A stretch of 64,000 nt of DNA from Marinicella sediminis. GTDB lineage: Bacteria; Pseudomonadota; Gammaproteobacteria; Xanthomonadales; Marinicellaceae. Below are positions 37,986 through 47,357 of this stretch, piece after piece. The position numbers were made by a program, and so were the translations under genes. The notes beneath the pieces were generated by a model. That model was not told where the DNA came from and ran no database searches. It was given only the letters and a program-made list of their open reading frames with translations. Every line of letters begins with the position of its first letter. Within the stretch, counting starts at the first letter, position 1. The stretch is taken from positions 210,072 to 274,071 of the forward strand of contig NZ_MVBD01000006.1 in assembly GCF_002000055.1 (NCBI RefSeq), written 5' to 3'.

Positions 37986-38476
37986 GCCGCTTTTTTCAAG
38001 GTAAATACTGTTTTCCAGGTACCTGACCATTCTGGACGGCTGCCATCTGGGTAGATTTCATCATAGAACGTCAAGGTAAGCTCACCCTCGTCAGTTTCGA
38101 CAAAGAAGAACTGTTGTCCGGATTCAAAACCGGGTACTTTGGCCACGACAGCAGTGGTGACCAACTTGCCTGGAGAATAAAGATAACGCCCGCCATTGAA
38201 AACAATGGATCGAAAACCGGCAATGATTTCCTCATTTGTTGGCTTGGCCAGCACCTGAAAAGGATTTCTGGGTTGGTTTTCCGGGCTCCACATCAGGGCA
38301 TAGTGATCATCGGTAAAAATGAACAACCCAGGCTGCACATCGGTTAATGCCGAAGTTCGCTCTGCAGACTGCCACTCAACACCTGTGATGAGCCAGGCAC
38401 CAGGCAATGGGTTTTTGCTGTTATCGGCCAGTGACCAGGAGCTGAAAAACAGCAGTAACATAAGGGAATTTTTCAT
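37979..38476 (-). CDS. Secreted lipocalin-like hypothetical protein
   Basis: A 165-residue exported protein (signal MKNSLMLLLFFSSWSLAD). The mature part starts NPLPGAWLITGVEWQ, contains LFIFTDDHYALMW and ends LTLTFYDEIYPDGSRPEWSG-T-W, a pattern like the lipocalin-like proteins that begin with a G-x-W strand and contain the F-x-x-D-x-Y-x-S/M-x loop. Function unknown. It stands alone, converging on the small membrane protein gene. Confidence 0.65.
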   Translation of the reverse strand: MKNSLMLLLFFSSWSLADNSKNPLPGAWLITGVEWQSAERTSALTDVQPGLFIFTDDHYALMWSPENQPRNPFQVLAKPTNEEIIAGFRSIVFNGGRYLYSPGKLVTTAVVAKVPGFESGQQFFFVETDEGELTLTFYDEIYPDGSRPEWSGTWKTVFTLKKAAQ

Positions 38477-38539
38477 AAAATACCAGGCAATGACAAACTA
38501 CTATACTTTACGTAGATTGTGAGTCCTTTGCAAGTCTGA

Positions 38540-40336
38540 TCAGGCTCCTTCATCCGTGAATTGCAATTTGGCCAGTTCAGCATACAACTCGCTGTTGCTG
38601 ATTAATTGCTCATGTTTGCCTTTGGCCACCACCCGGCCCTGATCCAAAACGATGATCTGATCGGCCTTGCGGATGGTTGCCAGGCGATGGGCTATCACCA
38701 GGGTGGTGCGGTTTTTCATGATGCCGTTGAGCGCTTGCTGGACCAGTTGCTCACTGGCGGCATCCAGCGCACTGGTGGCCTCATCCAGCAGCAGCACAGG
38801 GGGATCAGTGATGATTGCTCTGGCTATGGACAATCGTTGTGCCTGTCCACCCGACAGCCTGACCCCTCGTTCACCCAGGTAGGTGTCGTATCCGTCCTGC
38901 AGGTTTTCAATGAATTCATCGGCATGGGCCAGTTTGGCGGCGGCTTTGATCTCTTCATCGGTGGCATCCGGCCGACCATAGGCAATGTTCTCCCGGGCTG
39001 AGTTAGAAAAGATGGTGACGTCCTGAGCAACCAGGGAAAACTGGGCCCGTAAATCATCCAGCCTGAACTGCTCAATGGGTGTGCCGTCCAATTGAATGGT
39101 TCCGCACTGAGGTTCATAAAAACGCATCAACAGCTGAAACATTGTTGATTTGCCTGAACCGGAAGGTCCCACCAGGGCCACTGTCTGACCTGGAACCACC
39201 TCAAAGCTGATGTCATTCAATACATTCAGATCAGGCCGGCTGGGGTAGGCAAATGACACGTTCTCCAGCCTGACATTTCCCAGAATGGTACCGGACATCG
39301 GCTTTGGCTGCTCAGGGTCCGTGATGGTTGAGTGGGTATTCATCAGTTCAATGATGCGTTCCAGGGCACCAGCGGCTTTTTTCAGCTCGCTCCACACCGT
39401 TGACAAGGCCCCGACCGAGGTGGCGGCCATGATGGCGTACATCACAAACTGACTGAGGGTGCCGGCGGTCATTACACCATCAATCACATCCCGGGCACCC
39501 AGCCACAGCACAAAAACGATGCCACCAAAAATCACAAATCCAACCAGCATGGACATGATGGTGGTCATGCGGATTGAGGCCACAGCAGCCTTGAATGCGC
39601 GGTTGATGGCGTTGCTGAATTTACGGTTTTCCTGGTTTTGCTGGGCAAAGGCCTGAACCGTGTGCATGGCATTGATGGTTTCAGTGGCCAGTGCCGAGGA
39701 GTCCGCAATGCGGTCTTGTTCGGCTTTCGACAGTTGCTGTATTTTACGTCCGGTGATGACGATTGGGATTACCACCAAGGGAATCAGAAAGGCAATATAC
39801 ATGGCCAGTTTTGGGCTGGAAACAATCATCATAAAAGCCGCACCGAAAAAGGTCACTGCACTGCGCAGGGCAATGGAAAAGGTACTGCCTACCACGGTTT
39901 CTACCAACGTGGTGTCGGTGTTGATGCGAGAAAGGATTTCACCGGTTTTGGTTTTTTCAAAGAACTCCTGGGATTGCCCCATTACCTGTCGATAGACTTT
40001 TTTCCGCAGGTCAGTCACCACTTTTTGACCTATCCATGAAACCCAAAAGTAGCGCAGCGAGGTGAACAGTATCATCAGCGAGGAAACCACAAAGACCAGG
40101 ACAAAATAATACGATAAGGTGTCCTGATTCTCAGCTGCAAAACCCAGATCTATCATTTGTTTAAAGGCCACCGGAATGGCCAGATTGGCCGCAGCACCTA
40201 AAAACAACAGCAGCAATGCCAGTAAGATGTGTTTTTTGTAAGGTCTGATCAGCGGACCGATCAGGCGCAATTGGTTGAGCGAGGCTTTGGGTATTTCCTC
40301 AGCCTGGTTGTCTTCATTCAGTGGGTTTGAATCCAT
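38540..40336 (-). CDS. ABC transporter, fused permease and ATPase (MsbA-like half transporter)
   Basis: About 598 residues from the ATG at 40336 (an in-frame GTG lies six codons upstream). Six transmembrane helices fill residues 30-330, then the ATPase domain shows Walker A GPSGSGKST, signature LSGGQAQR, Walker B VLLLDEATSALD and the H-loop IAHRL. Subfamily B half transporters export lipids, peptides or drugs as homodimers. The start overlaps the 3' end of the upstream hydrolase gene, so the two are co-expressed. Confidence 0.93.
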   Translation of the reverse strand: MDSNPLNEDNQAEEIPKASLNQLRLIGPLIRPYKKHILLALLLLFLGAAANLAIPVAFKQMIDLGFAAENQDTLSYYFVLVFVVSSLMILFTSLRYFWVSWIGQKVVTDLRKKVYRQVMGQSQEFFEKTKTGEILSRINTDTTLVETVVGSTFSIALRSAVTFFGAAFMMIVSSPKLAMYIAFLIPLVVIPIVITGRKIQQLSKAEQDRIADSSALATETINAMHTVQAFAQQNQENRKFSNAINRAFKAAVASIRMTTIMSMLVGFVIFGGIVFVLWLGARDVIDGVMTAGTLSQFVMYAIMAATSVGALSTVWSELKKAAGALERIIELMNTHSTITDPEQPKPMSGTILGNVRLENVSFAYPSRPDLNVLNDISFEVVPGQTVALVGPSGSGKSTMFQLLMRFYEPQCGTIQLDGTPIEQFRLDDLRAQFSLVAQDVTIFSNSARENIAYGRPDATDEEIKAAAKLAHADEFIENLQDGYDTYLGERGVRLSGGQAQRLSIARAIITDPPVLLLDEATSALDAASEQLVQQALNGIMKNRTTLVIAHRLATIRKADQIIVLDQGRVVAKGKHEQLISNSELYAELAKLQFTDEGA

Positions 40337-41196
40337 GTGTTCAGGTCTTGCCACAGTGTTTTTGCCTCCGGCTTAAAGAAGCCAAAATGTCCAATGTTTG
40401 ATAACCCCAATGATGTGGGGTTGATGATGCGTTTGTCTATGTGTCCAAGGTCATGCGTTGCATGAAACTCACTCAACAGGCCATCTATGGCGGCTTCAGG
40501 AGCCATCTCATCATCTGAAAAGCCCAGACTCAGCAATGGTCCGCTAAAACTTCGCCAACCACTGAGGTCATAAGCAAAGCGCGGGTGAAACAGATAGCCT
40601 TTGGCCCGTCCCCAGGCCGCCCACTGTCTGGCAGCTGCTGCCGGCCAGGGGTAGTTTCCCAGACCGAGTTTTGCTGCGTGAAAACGCTGACCACGCGACA
40701 TCAATGGTATCAACACATGCCACAGCATAAATAATTTCAGCCGCCCCGTGCCTGACCACAATTGCTGATCACCTTTTTGTGCAGCCACATGAATGATGCC
40801 ATGTACCTGGTCCAGCCCTTCAGCAAATCCAACCAATTGTCCGCCGATGCTGTGACCCAGCAAAAACAACCGATTGGGTTGTAACTGTTCAGTCACCCAG
40901 TTGAGCACTGCGGTTTGATCCAACTGACCCCAGGCAACGGTGCTCAGGTCTGCGCCATCAGGTAAGCGACCCAGGCCATCTTCCATGCCCCGGTAGTTAT
41001 ACAGTACGCAGGCAATTCCTTGTTCAGCCAACCAGCAGGCAAAGTCATGGTAGAGACGACGTTTCACCCCGATGGCCGGATTGATGACCAGCGTTGGTTG
41101 CCTGGACTGGCCAAAAACTTCCAGTGACAGACAGACTTTGTCTGTTGTGTGTATGGTGTGGATTCCGGACACCTGAATAATCAACAAAAACACCAT
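40318..41196 (-). CDS. Alpha/beta hydrolase
   Basis: A 292-residue alpha/beta hydrolase. The nucleophile elbow is GHSIGGQLVGFAEG (near residue 115), an acid residue lies in the LSLGFSDDEMAPE region, and the catalytic His is in NIGHFGFFKPEA. The arrangement (EDGLGRLPDGADLSTVAWGQ region, then lid) resembles predicted alpha/beta hydrolases of the YheT/serine aminopeptidase type. Substrate unknown. It precedes and overlaps the ABC transporter gene. Confidence 0.82.
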   Translation of the reverse strand: MVFLLIIQVSGIHTIHTTDKVCLSLEVFGQSRQPTLVINPAIGVKRRLYHDFACWLAEQGIACVLYNYRGMEDGLGRLPDGADLSTVAWGQLDQTAVLNWVTEQLQPNRLFLLGHSIGGQLVGFAEGLDQVHGIIHVAAQKGDQQLWSGTGRLKLFMLWHVLIPLMSRGQRFHAAKLGLGNYPWPAAAARQWAAWGRAKGYLFHPRFAYDLSGWRSFSGPLLSLGFSDDEMAPEAAIDGLLSEFHATHDLGHIDKRIINPTSLGLSNIGHFGFFKPEAKTLWQDLNTWIQTH

Positions 41197-41309
41197 TTTA
41201 CGTCAAATGCCTGAACGGTTTATGGTCGGAATCGGTGATCAGTCAAAATTCTCCGGTTAATTGACCCTGTGACCAACTCTGGCAAATGGATGTTTTGGGT
41301 GGGTGGTGA

Positions 41310-41777
41310 TCACATTTGTGATTGCAGGTAATTTTCCAGGCCAGTCAGCTTGATCAGTTTCAATTGCTTTTCAAGCCAGTAGGCATGGTCGGTTTCGGTG
41401 TCATCCAGCAGCACCAATAATTGATCGCGGGTCACGTAATCCTGTTGTTCTTCACACAATGCCATGACTTTTTTCAGGGCTGCCTGTACGTTGTATTCAA
41501 TTTGCAGGTCACTGTTTAACATGGCGGGGACGTCTTTGCCGATGTTTAAACCATCACGTTTTCTCAGATCTGGCGTGCCTTCTAAAAACAGAATGCGTTC
41601 AATGAGCACCGCGGCGTGGGCTTTTTCGTCTTCAAACTCATGATCGATGCGTTCGAACAGTTTCTCAAGCCCCAAGTCCTGATACATGCGAGAGTGAACA
41701 AAATATTGATCCATGGCAGTCAGTTCGTAGACCAACAGTGCGTTCAGGGCATCGATGATGTTTGGGTTTCCTTTCAT
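41310..41777 (-). CDS. Bacterioferritin, ferroxidase-type subunit without haem Met
   Basis: A 155-residue ferritin-like four-helix protein. The dinuclear ferroxidase residues E18, E51, H54, E94 and E128/H131 (equivalent to 127/130) are all present, but the haem-ligand position 52 is Lys (FEDEKAH) rather than Met. The upstream gene shows the opposite pattern. The two genes are 2 bases apart and likely make a mixed 24-mer that stores iron. This subunit oxidises Fe(II). Confidence 0.93.
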   Translation of the reverse strand: MKGNPNIIDALNALLVYELTAMDQYFVHSRMYQDLGLEKLFERIDHEFEDEKAHAAVLIERILFLEGTPDLRKRDGLNIGKDVPAMLNSDLQIEYNVQAALKKVMALCEEQQDYVTRDQLLVLLDDTETDHAYWLEKQLKLIKLTGLENYLQSQM

Positions 41778-41779
41778 GA

Positions 41780-42250
41780 TCAGGCTCCGGTTTGTGATTG
41801 CAGGTAGTTTTTAAGCCCTGTGTCTTTGATCAGGGAATGTTGGGTTTCGTGCCAGTCGATGGCTTCTTCTTCCTCATCAAGTATGCGGCACAACAGATCC
41901 CGACTGACATAATCCTGAGCTGTTTCACACAGGCCGATGGCGGTTTTAATGCGCTCATGCTGATGGCCCAGAAAGCGGACATTACAAGACAACACTTCTT
42001 CAGGGCTTTCGCCGATCAGTAAACGATCCAGTTGTTGCAGGTTGGGTAAACCACCCAACATCAGTATCCGTTCAATCAGATCATCGGCATGTTTCATGTC
42101 AGCAATGGATTTTTTGTAAAACACCTGGTCGAGGGTGTTCAGGCCCCAGTCTTTGCAGATCCGGGCATGCAGAAAAAACTGATTGATCGAAGTCAGCAGG
42201 CTGGTAAGCACATGATTCAGTTCTTTGTGGGTATCAGAATGTAAACTCAT
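41780..42250 (-). CDS. Bacterioferritin, haem-binding subunit with degenerate ferroxidase site
   Basis: A 156-residue bacterioferritin that keeps haem ligand M52 (ADMKHADDLIERI) but has lost much of the diiron site: position 18 is Leu, 51 Asp, 94 Leu and 130 Ala. Overall identity to the family remains obvious (DWGLNTLDQV, DYVSRDLLCRILDEEEE, GLKNYLQSQ). It is first in the pair, so it is probably made in at least equal amount. It would supply haem-mediated electron transfer for iron release. Confidence 0.93.
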   Translation of the reverse strand: MSLHSDTHKELNHVLTSLLTSINQFFLHARICKDWGLNTLDQVFYKKSIADMKHADDLIERILMLGGLPNLQQLDRLLIGESPEEVLSCNVRFLGHQHERIKTAIGLCETAQDYVSRDLLCRILDEEEEAIDWHETQHSLIKDTGLKNYLQSQTGA

Positions 42251-42445
42251 GGGTTTGGGTCATTGACAAAACCCCACTATAAAGACTGTGTGGTAAAAAG
42301 TCAAAATTATAGTTATATTTCAATGGCTTATTGGACAATAACAAGCGTAATCATTCGCGTTTTTATTTACCGTTGCAGTGATCACTCAGTCAGTATCCAT
42401 GCAGATCTGTGTTATCATGAAATCAAGCATCAGCAGAGCACAACC

Positions 42446-42871
42446 ATGAGTCAAAATAAAACCCAACCCACAGAACAAAGTGTGATTCAATTCCTCACCG
42501 CTGTGACTCCGGACCAAAAACGTCAGGATGCCTTTGCTTTGTTGGAAATGATGGAACGGTTATCGGGCTATCAGGCGCAGATGTGGGGCCCGAGCATCAT
42601 CGGTTTTGGTCAGTACCACTACAAATATGATTCAGGTCGCGAAGGCGATTTCATGCGCATCGGTTTTTCGCCACGTAAAACCAATCTCTCGTTATACATC
42701 ATAGCTGGTGTCGACAAACACCAGGACTTGCTGGCTGAACTGGGTAAACACAAAACCGGAAAATCCTGCCTGTATGTCAACAAATTAAGTGACGTACGGC
42801 TTAATGTGTTGGAACAATTGATTGTCAAAGCGTTAGAATACATGGCCGAGAAATACCCTGAAGACGCGTGA
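42446..42871 (+). CDS. DUF1801 domain protein
   Basis: A 141-residue protein starting MSQNKTQPTEQSVIQF; the frame is open for 61 codons upstream, but those codons lack protein-like composition and this ATG begins the family match. It contains MWGPSIIGFGQYHYKYDSG and GFSPRKTNLSLYI, the DUF1801 (YdhG-like) core, and ends in the KALEYMAEKYP helix. Function unknown in the family. Upstream 195 bases also hold the bacterioferritin promoter region. Confidence 0.87.
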   Translation: MSQNKTQPTEQSVIQFLTAVTPDQKRQDAFALLEMMERLSGYQAQMWGPSIIGFGQYHYKYDSGREGDFMRIGFSPRKTNLSLYIIAGVDKHQDLLAELGKHKTGKSCLYVNKLSDVRLNVLEQLIVKALEYMAEKYPEDA

Positions 42872-42935
42872 ACACCTGCATTGAATGTGTTCATGGCTGT
42901 CTACCAGGCAGCTGATGAAGAACTGACAGAACAAC

Positions 42936-43766
42936 ATGCAAGAATTACCCGCCCAAACATGGGGAACAGATACTGGCCAGAGCCCCATTTATTTTGCCCA
43001 CGCCAATGCTTATCCTCCCGGCAGTTATGTGCCGATCATTGAAGCGCTCAGTGGGTATCGCCAGGTGGTGGCATACAAGCAAAGACCCCTGTGGCAACCA
43101 ACTCCCGACCCTGACAGCATCCGCAACTGGCATGACCTGGCCGATGATGTGATTCGCTTTTTTGATCAACAACAGCTACGTAACGTGGTGGCTGTGGGTC
43201 ATTCGCTGGGTTCAGTGACGGCATTTTTGGCAGCCCGCAAAAGACCCGATCTGATCAAAGCCCTGGTGATGATCGAACCAGTGGCCTTACCGTGGGTGTA
43301 TTGTGCTTTGACCCGGCTATTTCCGGTTCTGGTTAAACAACGGGTTGCCATCATTAACAAAGCCCTGGGGCGGCCGAATCAATTTGAGTCGCTGCAGGCG
43401 GCCTTTGATTTTCACCGCAAACCGCGGGCCTTTAAACGCATTTCAGATGAACACCTGTGGCATTACATCCGGGCAGGGATCAATCAAAGTGCAGATGGTT
43501 TTACGCTCACTTATCCGCGTGAGTGGGAAGCCAGGGTTTATGCCACCGCGACTTATTTTCGCAATCAGTTGTGTGCGGCCGAATTACCTGTATTGGGGAT
43601 GCGCGGTGGTCATTCAGACACCATATCATCAGCGTTCTGGGAACGTTGGCAGAATAACCCCCACCATCAGTTTGCCGCCTTCCCTGAACAAGGCCATTTG
43701 TTGCCTCTGGAAAATCCTGAAGGGGTGATCCGGGCGATGCGGCCATTCGTTGAGCAACACCTGTGA
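42936..43766 (+). CDS. Alpha/beta hydrolase
   Basis: A 276-residue alpha/beta hydrolase. PIYFAHANAYPPGSYVP replaces the usual HG oxyanion motif, the nucleophile elbow is VGHSLGSVTAFLAA, and the C-terminal catalytic His lies in FPEQGHLLPLENPE. Similar proteins are annotated as hydrolases of unknown substrate. It is overlapped by the start of the radical SAM gene (GTGA). Confidence 0.87.
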   Translation: MQELPAQTWGTDTGQSPIYFAHANAYPPGSYVPIIEALSGYRQVVAYKQRPLWQPTPDPDSIRNWHDLADDVIRFFDQQQLRNVVAVGHSLGSVTAFLAARKRPDLIKALVMIEPVALPWVYCALTRLFPVLVKQRVAIINKALGRPNQFESLQAAFDFHRKPRAFKRISDEHLWHYIRAGINQSADGFTLTYPREWEARVYATATYFRNQLCAAELPVLGMRGGHSDTISSAFWERWQNNPHHQFAAFPEQGHLLPLENPEGVIRAMRPFVEQHL

Positions 43767-45292
43767 AGCAGTTGGATACACAGCAGGAAAAGGCCCCGGG
43801 TGCCATTGTGCTGAGCACCCTGAACAGTCGGTATATCCACTCGTCTTTCAGTTTACGATACCTGTATGCCAATCTGGAGAACCTTCAGGCACAGGCACAG
43901 ATCAGAGAATTCACCATTCATGACAGGGCGATTGATGTGGTGGAAAAACTGCTGGCAGGTCAACCGCGGATCATTGGTTTCAGTGTGTATATCTGGAACG
44001 TGGTGGAAACCACCGAAGTGGTCAGGTTAATCAAAACCGTGGCCCCCGAAGTGGTGGTCATACTTGGAGGCCCGGAAGTCAGTCATTTGCCTGATCAGCC
44101 CGTGCTGGTTGACTATGCTGATTATGTCATTAAGGGCCCTGGTGAAACCAGCTTCAAACATTTGTGTGATGCTTTGTTAAAAGGCGATGGGCCAGCAGAC
44201 CGGGTTATCAATGGTGTTCCGCAGGCCCTGGAAGAACTGACCATGCCTTATGCGCATTATGATGCCGAAGACATCAGCAACCGCATCATTTATGTTGAGG
44301 CCTCACGGGGTTGTCCGTTCAAATGTGAATTCTGTTTGTCTTCACTTGATCGCACATCGAAAACGTTCACCCTGGATCGCTTTCTGGAAGAGATGGATCG
44401 CTTGTATCAACTGGGTGCGAGGAATTTTAAGTTCATTGATCGAACATTTAACCTCAAAGTATCTCACTCAACCACCATCCTGCAATTTTTTCTGGATCGC
44501 ATGGATGACCGTTTGATGGTGCATTTTGAGGTGATACCTGATCGCTTACCAGATGCCCTGAAAGCCTTGTTGGTGCAGTTTCCTGCCAATTCACTGCAAT
44601 TTGAAGTGGGCGTGCAGACTTTTGACCCGGAGATTCAGTCACTGATCAGTCGGAGACAAGACAATGAACAAACCAAACAAAACCTGATTTGGTTGCGGCA
44701 GGAAACCCGGGCCCACATTCATGCGGATTTGATTTTCGGCTTACCCGGGGATACCCTGGCTGGTTTTGCTCAGAGTTTTGATCAGTTGTATGAATTGGGC
44801 CCCCAGGAGATTCAACTGGGCATCCTCAAACGTTTGCGTGGTGCACCGATCAACCGTCACACTGAAACCTATCAGATGAAATACAGCCCGGCGCCACCTT
44901 ACACGGTGTTACAAACCCGGGACATCAGTTTTACCGAGTTACAGCGGGTGGGTCGTTTTGCCCGTTACTGGGACATCTTTGGTAATCAGGGGCGGTTCAA
45001 AAACACATTGCCGGTGCTGATGGGAGAGCGGCCTTTTATTCGTTTCCTGACCTTCAGTGATGCGTTGTTTGCCGAAGCGCAAAGCACCTGGAAGATTTCC
45101 CTTCGCAGACAATTTGTGTTGCTGTATCAGATTGTTCCAACCGCCCTGGGTGTCGACCCTGCTGTGTTGCTGGAAGTTCTTCAGCAGGACTTTGACCGAA
45201 GTGGGGAAAAAGGTGAGTTGCAATTTCTGCTGAATCCCCAAAAGAACCACAGAAAAAGCCAGCAAAACGCCCGTCAGGCGCGCCATTTATAA
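43763..45292 (+). CDS. B12-binding-domain radical SAM protein (DUF4080 type)
   Basis: A 509-residue protein. Residues about 15-150 form a cobalamin-binding-like Rossmann domain (LSTLNSRYIHSSFSLRYLYANL start; ILGGPEVSH). The radical SAM core follows with C-P-F-K-C-E-F-C (near residue 181-188) binding the 4Fe-4S cluster. The last third contains the DUF4080-type region. The B12 domain lacks an evident D-x-H-x-x-G motif, so cobalamin binding is uncertain. The family is widespread and uncharacterised. GTG start overlaps the hydrolase stop. Confidence 0.88.
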   Translation: MKQLDTQQEKAPGAIVLSTLNSRYIHSSFSLRYLYANLENLQAQAQIREFTIHDRAIDVVEKLLAGQPRIIGFSVYIWNVVETTEVVRLIKTVAPEVVVILGGPEVSHLPDQPVLVDYADYVIKGPGETSFKHLCDALLKGDGPADRVINGVPQALEELTMPYAHYDAEDISNRIIYVEASRGCPFKCEFCLSSLDRTSKTFTLDRFLEEMDRLYQLGARNFKFIDRTFNLKVSHSTTILQFFLDRMDDRLMVHFEVIPDRLPDALKALLVQFPANSLQFEVGVQTFDPEIQSLISRRQDNEQTKQNLIWLRQETRAHIHADLIFGLPGDTLAGFAQSFDQLYELGPQEIQLGILKRLRGAPINRHTETYQMKYSPAPPYTVLQTRDISFTELQRVGRFARYWDIFGNQGRFKNTLPVLMGERPFIRFLTFSDALFAEAQSTWKISLRRQFVLLYQIVPTALGVDPAVLLEVLQQDFDRSGEKGELQFLLNPQKNHRKSQQNARQARHL

Positions 45293-45301
45293 AACCACAG
45301 C

Positions 45302-45310
45302 TGTTATAAT
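45302..45310 (+). promoter_or_regulatory. Extended -10 promoter element before the GGDEF gene
   Basis: TGTTATAAT has both the TGn extension and a perfect TATAAT hexamer. It ends only 6 bases before the annotated GTG start, so transcription would begin at about that codon. Confidence 0.45.
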
Positions 45311-45316
45311 CATTGC

Positions 45317-46417
45317 GTGAATCAGGTGCAGCCAGCAGCAAAGAACAATCATCAGGGGTTTCCTGACTACCTTGGTTATCAGGCCGAGCGACTGATTCCA
45401 GTGGCCAGGATCATCTTGTCATTGAGCCTGGTTTACCTGATTGGCTTTCTGTTCATTGACTATTTTCGTTATCCGGCATTGTTTGAACAGATTCTGCTGC
45501 TCAGGGTGCTGGCGGCATTGCCTTTATTGCTGTTGTTGCGTTTGATACACCGGCAACACAACCATCGCTTCATTCCGCTGTGGTTCCTCTCTTTGGGCCT
45601 GTTGTCTTTTGTGTTTTTTTTGGCGCTGAATTTATTGGTTCCGGAAAAAAAGGACATTGTGGTGCTGGTGCCGGTGTTTTATGTTTTGGCGGTGATGGCC
45701 ATGGCGCCATTGTTCACCACTGGTATGCTGCTGGTTTTCTTTTTGGTGGGCTTTCTGATTTACTACTGGTGCGGTTACTTTTTCATTGCCGATCATCAGT
45801 TGGTTGGCCGGGTCTTTCCTCATATGACAGCCATCATTGTGTTCACGGTGATCTCAGTGATCAAAATCAAACAATCAGCCGAAGAACATTACCAGCTGGC
45901 CAAAAATCTGCACTGGCAGTCGCATCATGATCCCTTGACAGGGGCCCTCAACCGAACGGGTATGTTTGCCTGGTTGAAAGAGCACGGCTTGTTCACCAGT
46001 AAAACCTTTGAGCCGGTGTCACTGGCCATGCTTGATCTGGATCACTTCAAACGCATCAATGACGAATACGGGCATGACGTTGGAGATCTGGTCATCAAAC
46101 AAAGCGCCCAACTCATTGAACGTAACCTCAGCCAGTCATCCCGGTTGGCCCGCTTTGGCGGAGAGGAGTTTTTATTGGTGTTACTTGAGGGGTCTGACGG
46201 GGAAAACCTGCGTTGTGCCAACCAGATTCTGCAGCACTTCAGGGAATGGCTTTTCAAAACAGAGGATGGCTCGGTTTTTGGGGTAACCGCCAGCATTGGA
46301 TTTGTGAACCACCGGCAACCGAACAGCTTCACAGAATCACTCAAGGAAGCCGATGATTTGTTGTATCAGGCCAAAGCGCAAGGCCGGGATCAATTGCAGG
46401 ATGGTCATCGTCGCTGA
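45317..46417 (+). CDS. Membrane diguanylate cyclase (GGDEF)
   Basis: A 366-residue protein with about six hydrophobic helices (residues 30-175) and a C-terminal GGDEF domain. The active-site motif is R-F-G-G-E-E-F, preceded by LDLDHFKRINDEYGHDVGD and DPLTGALNR, so it should make cyclic di-GMP. No RxxD inhibitory site is obvious upstream of GGEEF. The start is GTG at 45317; another GTG lies three codons on. Confidence 0.93.
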   Translation: MNQVQPAAKNNHQGFPDYLGYQAERLIPVARIILSLSLVYLIGFLFIDYFRYPALFEQILLLRVLAALPLLLLLRLIHRQHNHRFIPLWFLSLGLLSFVFFLALNLLVPEKKDIVVLVPVFYVLAVMAMAPLFTTGMLLVFFLVGFLIYYWCGYFFIADHQLVGRVFPHMTAIIVFTVISVIKIKQSAEEHYQLAKNLHWQSHHDPLTGALNRTGMFAWLKEHGLFTSKTFEPVSLAMLDLDHFKRINDEYGHDVGDLVIKQSAQLIERNLSQSSRLARFGGEEFLLVLLEGSDGENLRCANQILQHFREWLFKTEDGSVFGVTASIGFVNHRQPNSFTESLKEADDLLYQAKAQGRDQLQDGHRR

Positions 46418-47309
46418 ACAAAACATCACTCCGGTAGAGCCCATAGATGTGTTGGGGGTAAGGGTCCTGGTTAAACGAGAAGACCTGAATCATCCGGTGG
46501 TGCAGGGTAATAAACGACGAAAGCTCAAATACAACCTGATCAAGGCCAGCCACAATCCGGGCCAGACTGTTTTGACGTTCGGTGGCGCGTATTCGAACCA
46601 CTTGCTGGCCACCGCTTTTGCTGCACAAGAGCAACAGCTTAAAGCCATCGGAGTGGTTCGGGGTGACGAGCTTCAGCATAATCATGCCATTTGGTCAGAT
46701 ACGCTGTATCATTGCCAGCGTCTGGGTATGGTACTGACTTTCATCAGTCGATCTGAATACCGGCAAAAAGAGCAGGGACAAACCGTTAAAGCGATGCTCA
46801 GAACAACCCCTGATATCCTGGTGATTCCTGAAGGGGGCAGTAATGATCTGGCGGTTAAAGGCGTGGCAGAACTGGTTACAGAAATCGACCTGCAGGGACA
46901 TCAACCGAGCCATTTGATCTGCCCTGTAGGAACGGGAGGCACCCTGGCCGGATTGGTTCGTGGCGTGGGTGAAACAGGCTGGAACTGTGAGGTGATTGGA
47001 GTGGCTGTATTGAAAGGCTTACAGACTGTCAACCAGGACATAACGCAATGGTTGGCCGGCCACAAGGCGGCCAGGAGTTGGCGCGTTCTGCATGACTATC
47101 ATTGCGGCGGATATGCCAAAAGCGTACCAGAACTGGCTCGTTTTTCGGTGGCTTTTGCCCAGCAACAGGGTTTTGAATTAGATAAAATTTACAACAGCAA
47201 AGCGTTTTATGCACTGGCCCAAATGATTAAATCCGGGCAACTGACCGCTCATGACCAACCCATGATCATCCACACCGGTGGATTACAGGGCGGCACCTTT
47301 CAGCCATGA
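46401..47309 (+). CDS. PLP-dependent ACC deaminase/D-cysteine desulfhydrase-family enzyme
   Basis: A 302-residue fold-type II PLP enzyme starting at the ATG at 46401, which overlaps the GGDEF gene. LVKREDLNHPVVQGNKRRKLKY contains the PLP lysine in the G-N-K-x-R-K motif, GGAYSNHLLATA follows, and GTGGTLAGLVRG is the phosphate-binding loop. Members deaminate ACC or D-cysteine, or have other amino-acid substrates; the exact one cannot be told from these motifs. Confidence 0.88.
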   Translation: MVIVAEQNITPVEPIDVLGVRVLVKREDLNHPVVQGNKRRKLKYNLIKASHNPGQTVLTFGGAYSNHLLATAFAAQEQQLKAIGVVRGDELQHNHAIWSDTLYHCQRLGMVLTFISRSEYRQKEQGQTVKAMLRTTPDILVIPEGGSNDLAVKGVAELVTEIDLQGHQPSHLICPVGTGGTLAGLVRGVGETGWNCEVIGVAVLKGLQTVNQDITQWLAGHKAARSWRVLHDYHCGGYAKSVPELARFSVAFAQQQGFELDKIYNSKAFYALAQMIKSGQLTAHDQPMIIHTGGLQGGTFQP

Positions 47310-47311
47310 AA

Positions 47312-47332
47312 AAACCCTCACCAGGAGGGTTT
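47312..47332. terminator. Intrinsic terminator between convergent genes
   Basis: AAACCCTC and GAGGGTTT form an 8-bp stem with a 5-base loop, with A/T tracts on both sides. It is 3 bases after the PLP-enzyme stop and upstream of the convergent secreted-protein stop, so it can serve both. Confidence 0.7.
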
Positions 47333-47357
47333 AATCAGGTGGCTATATTGGGTCTTG

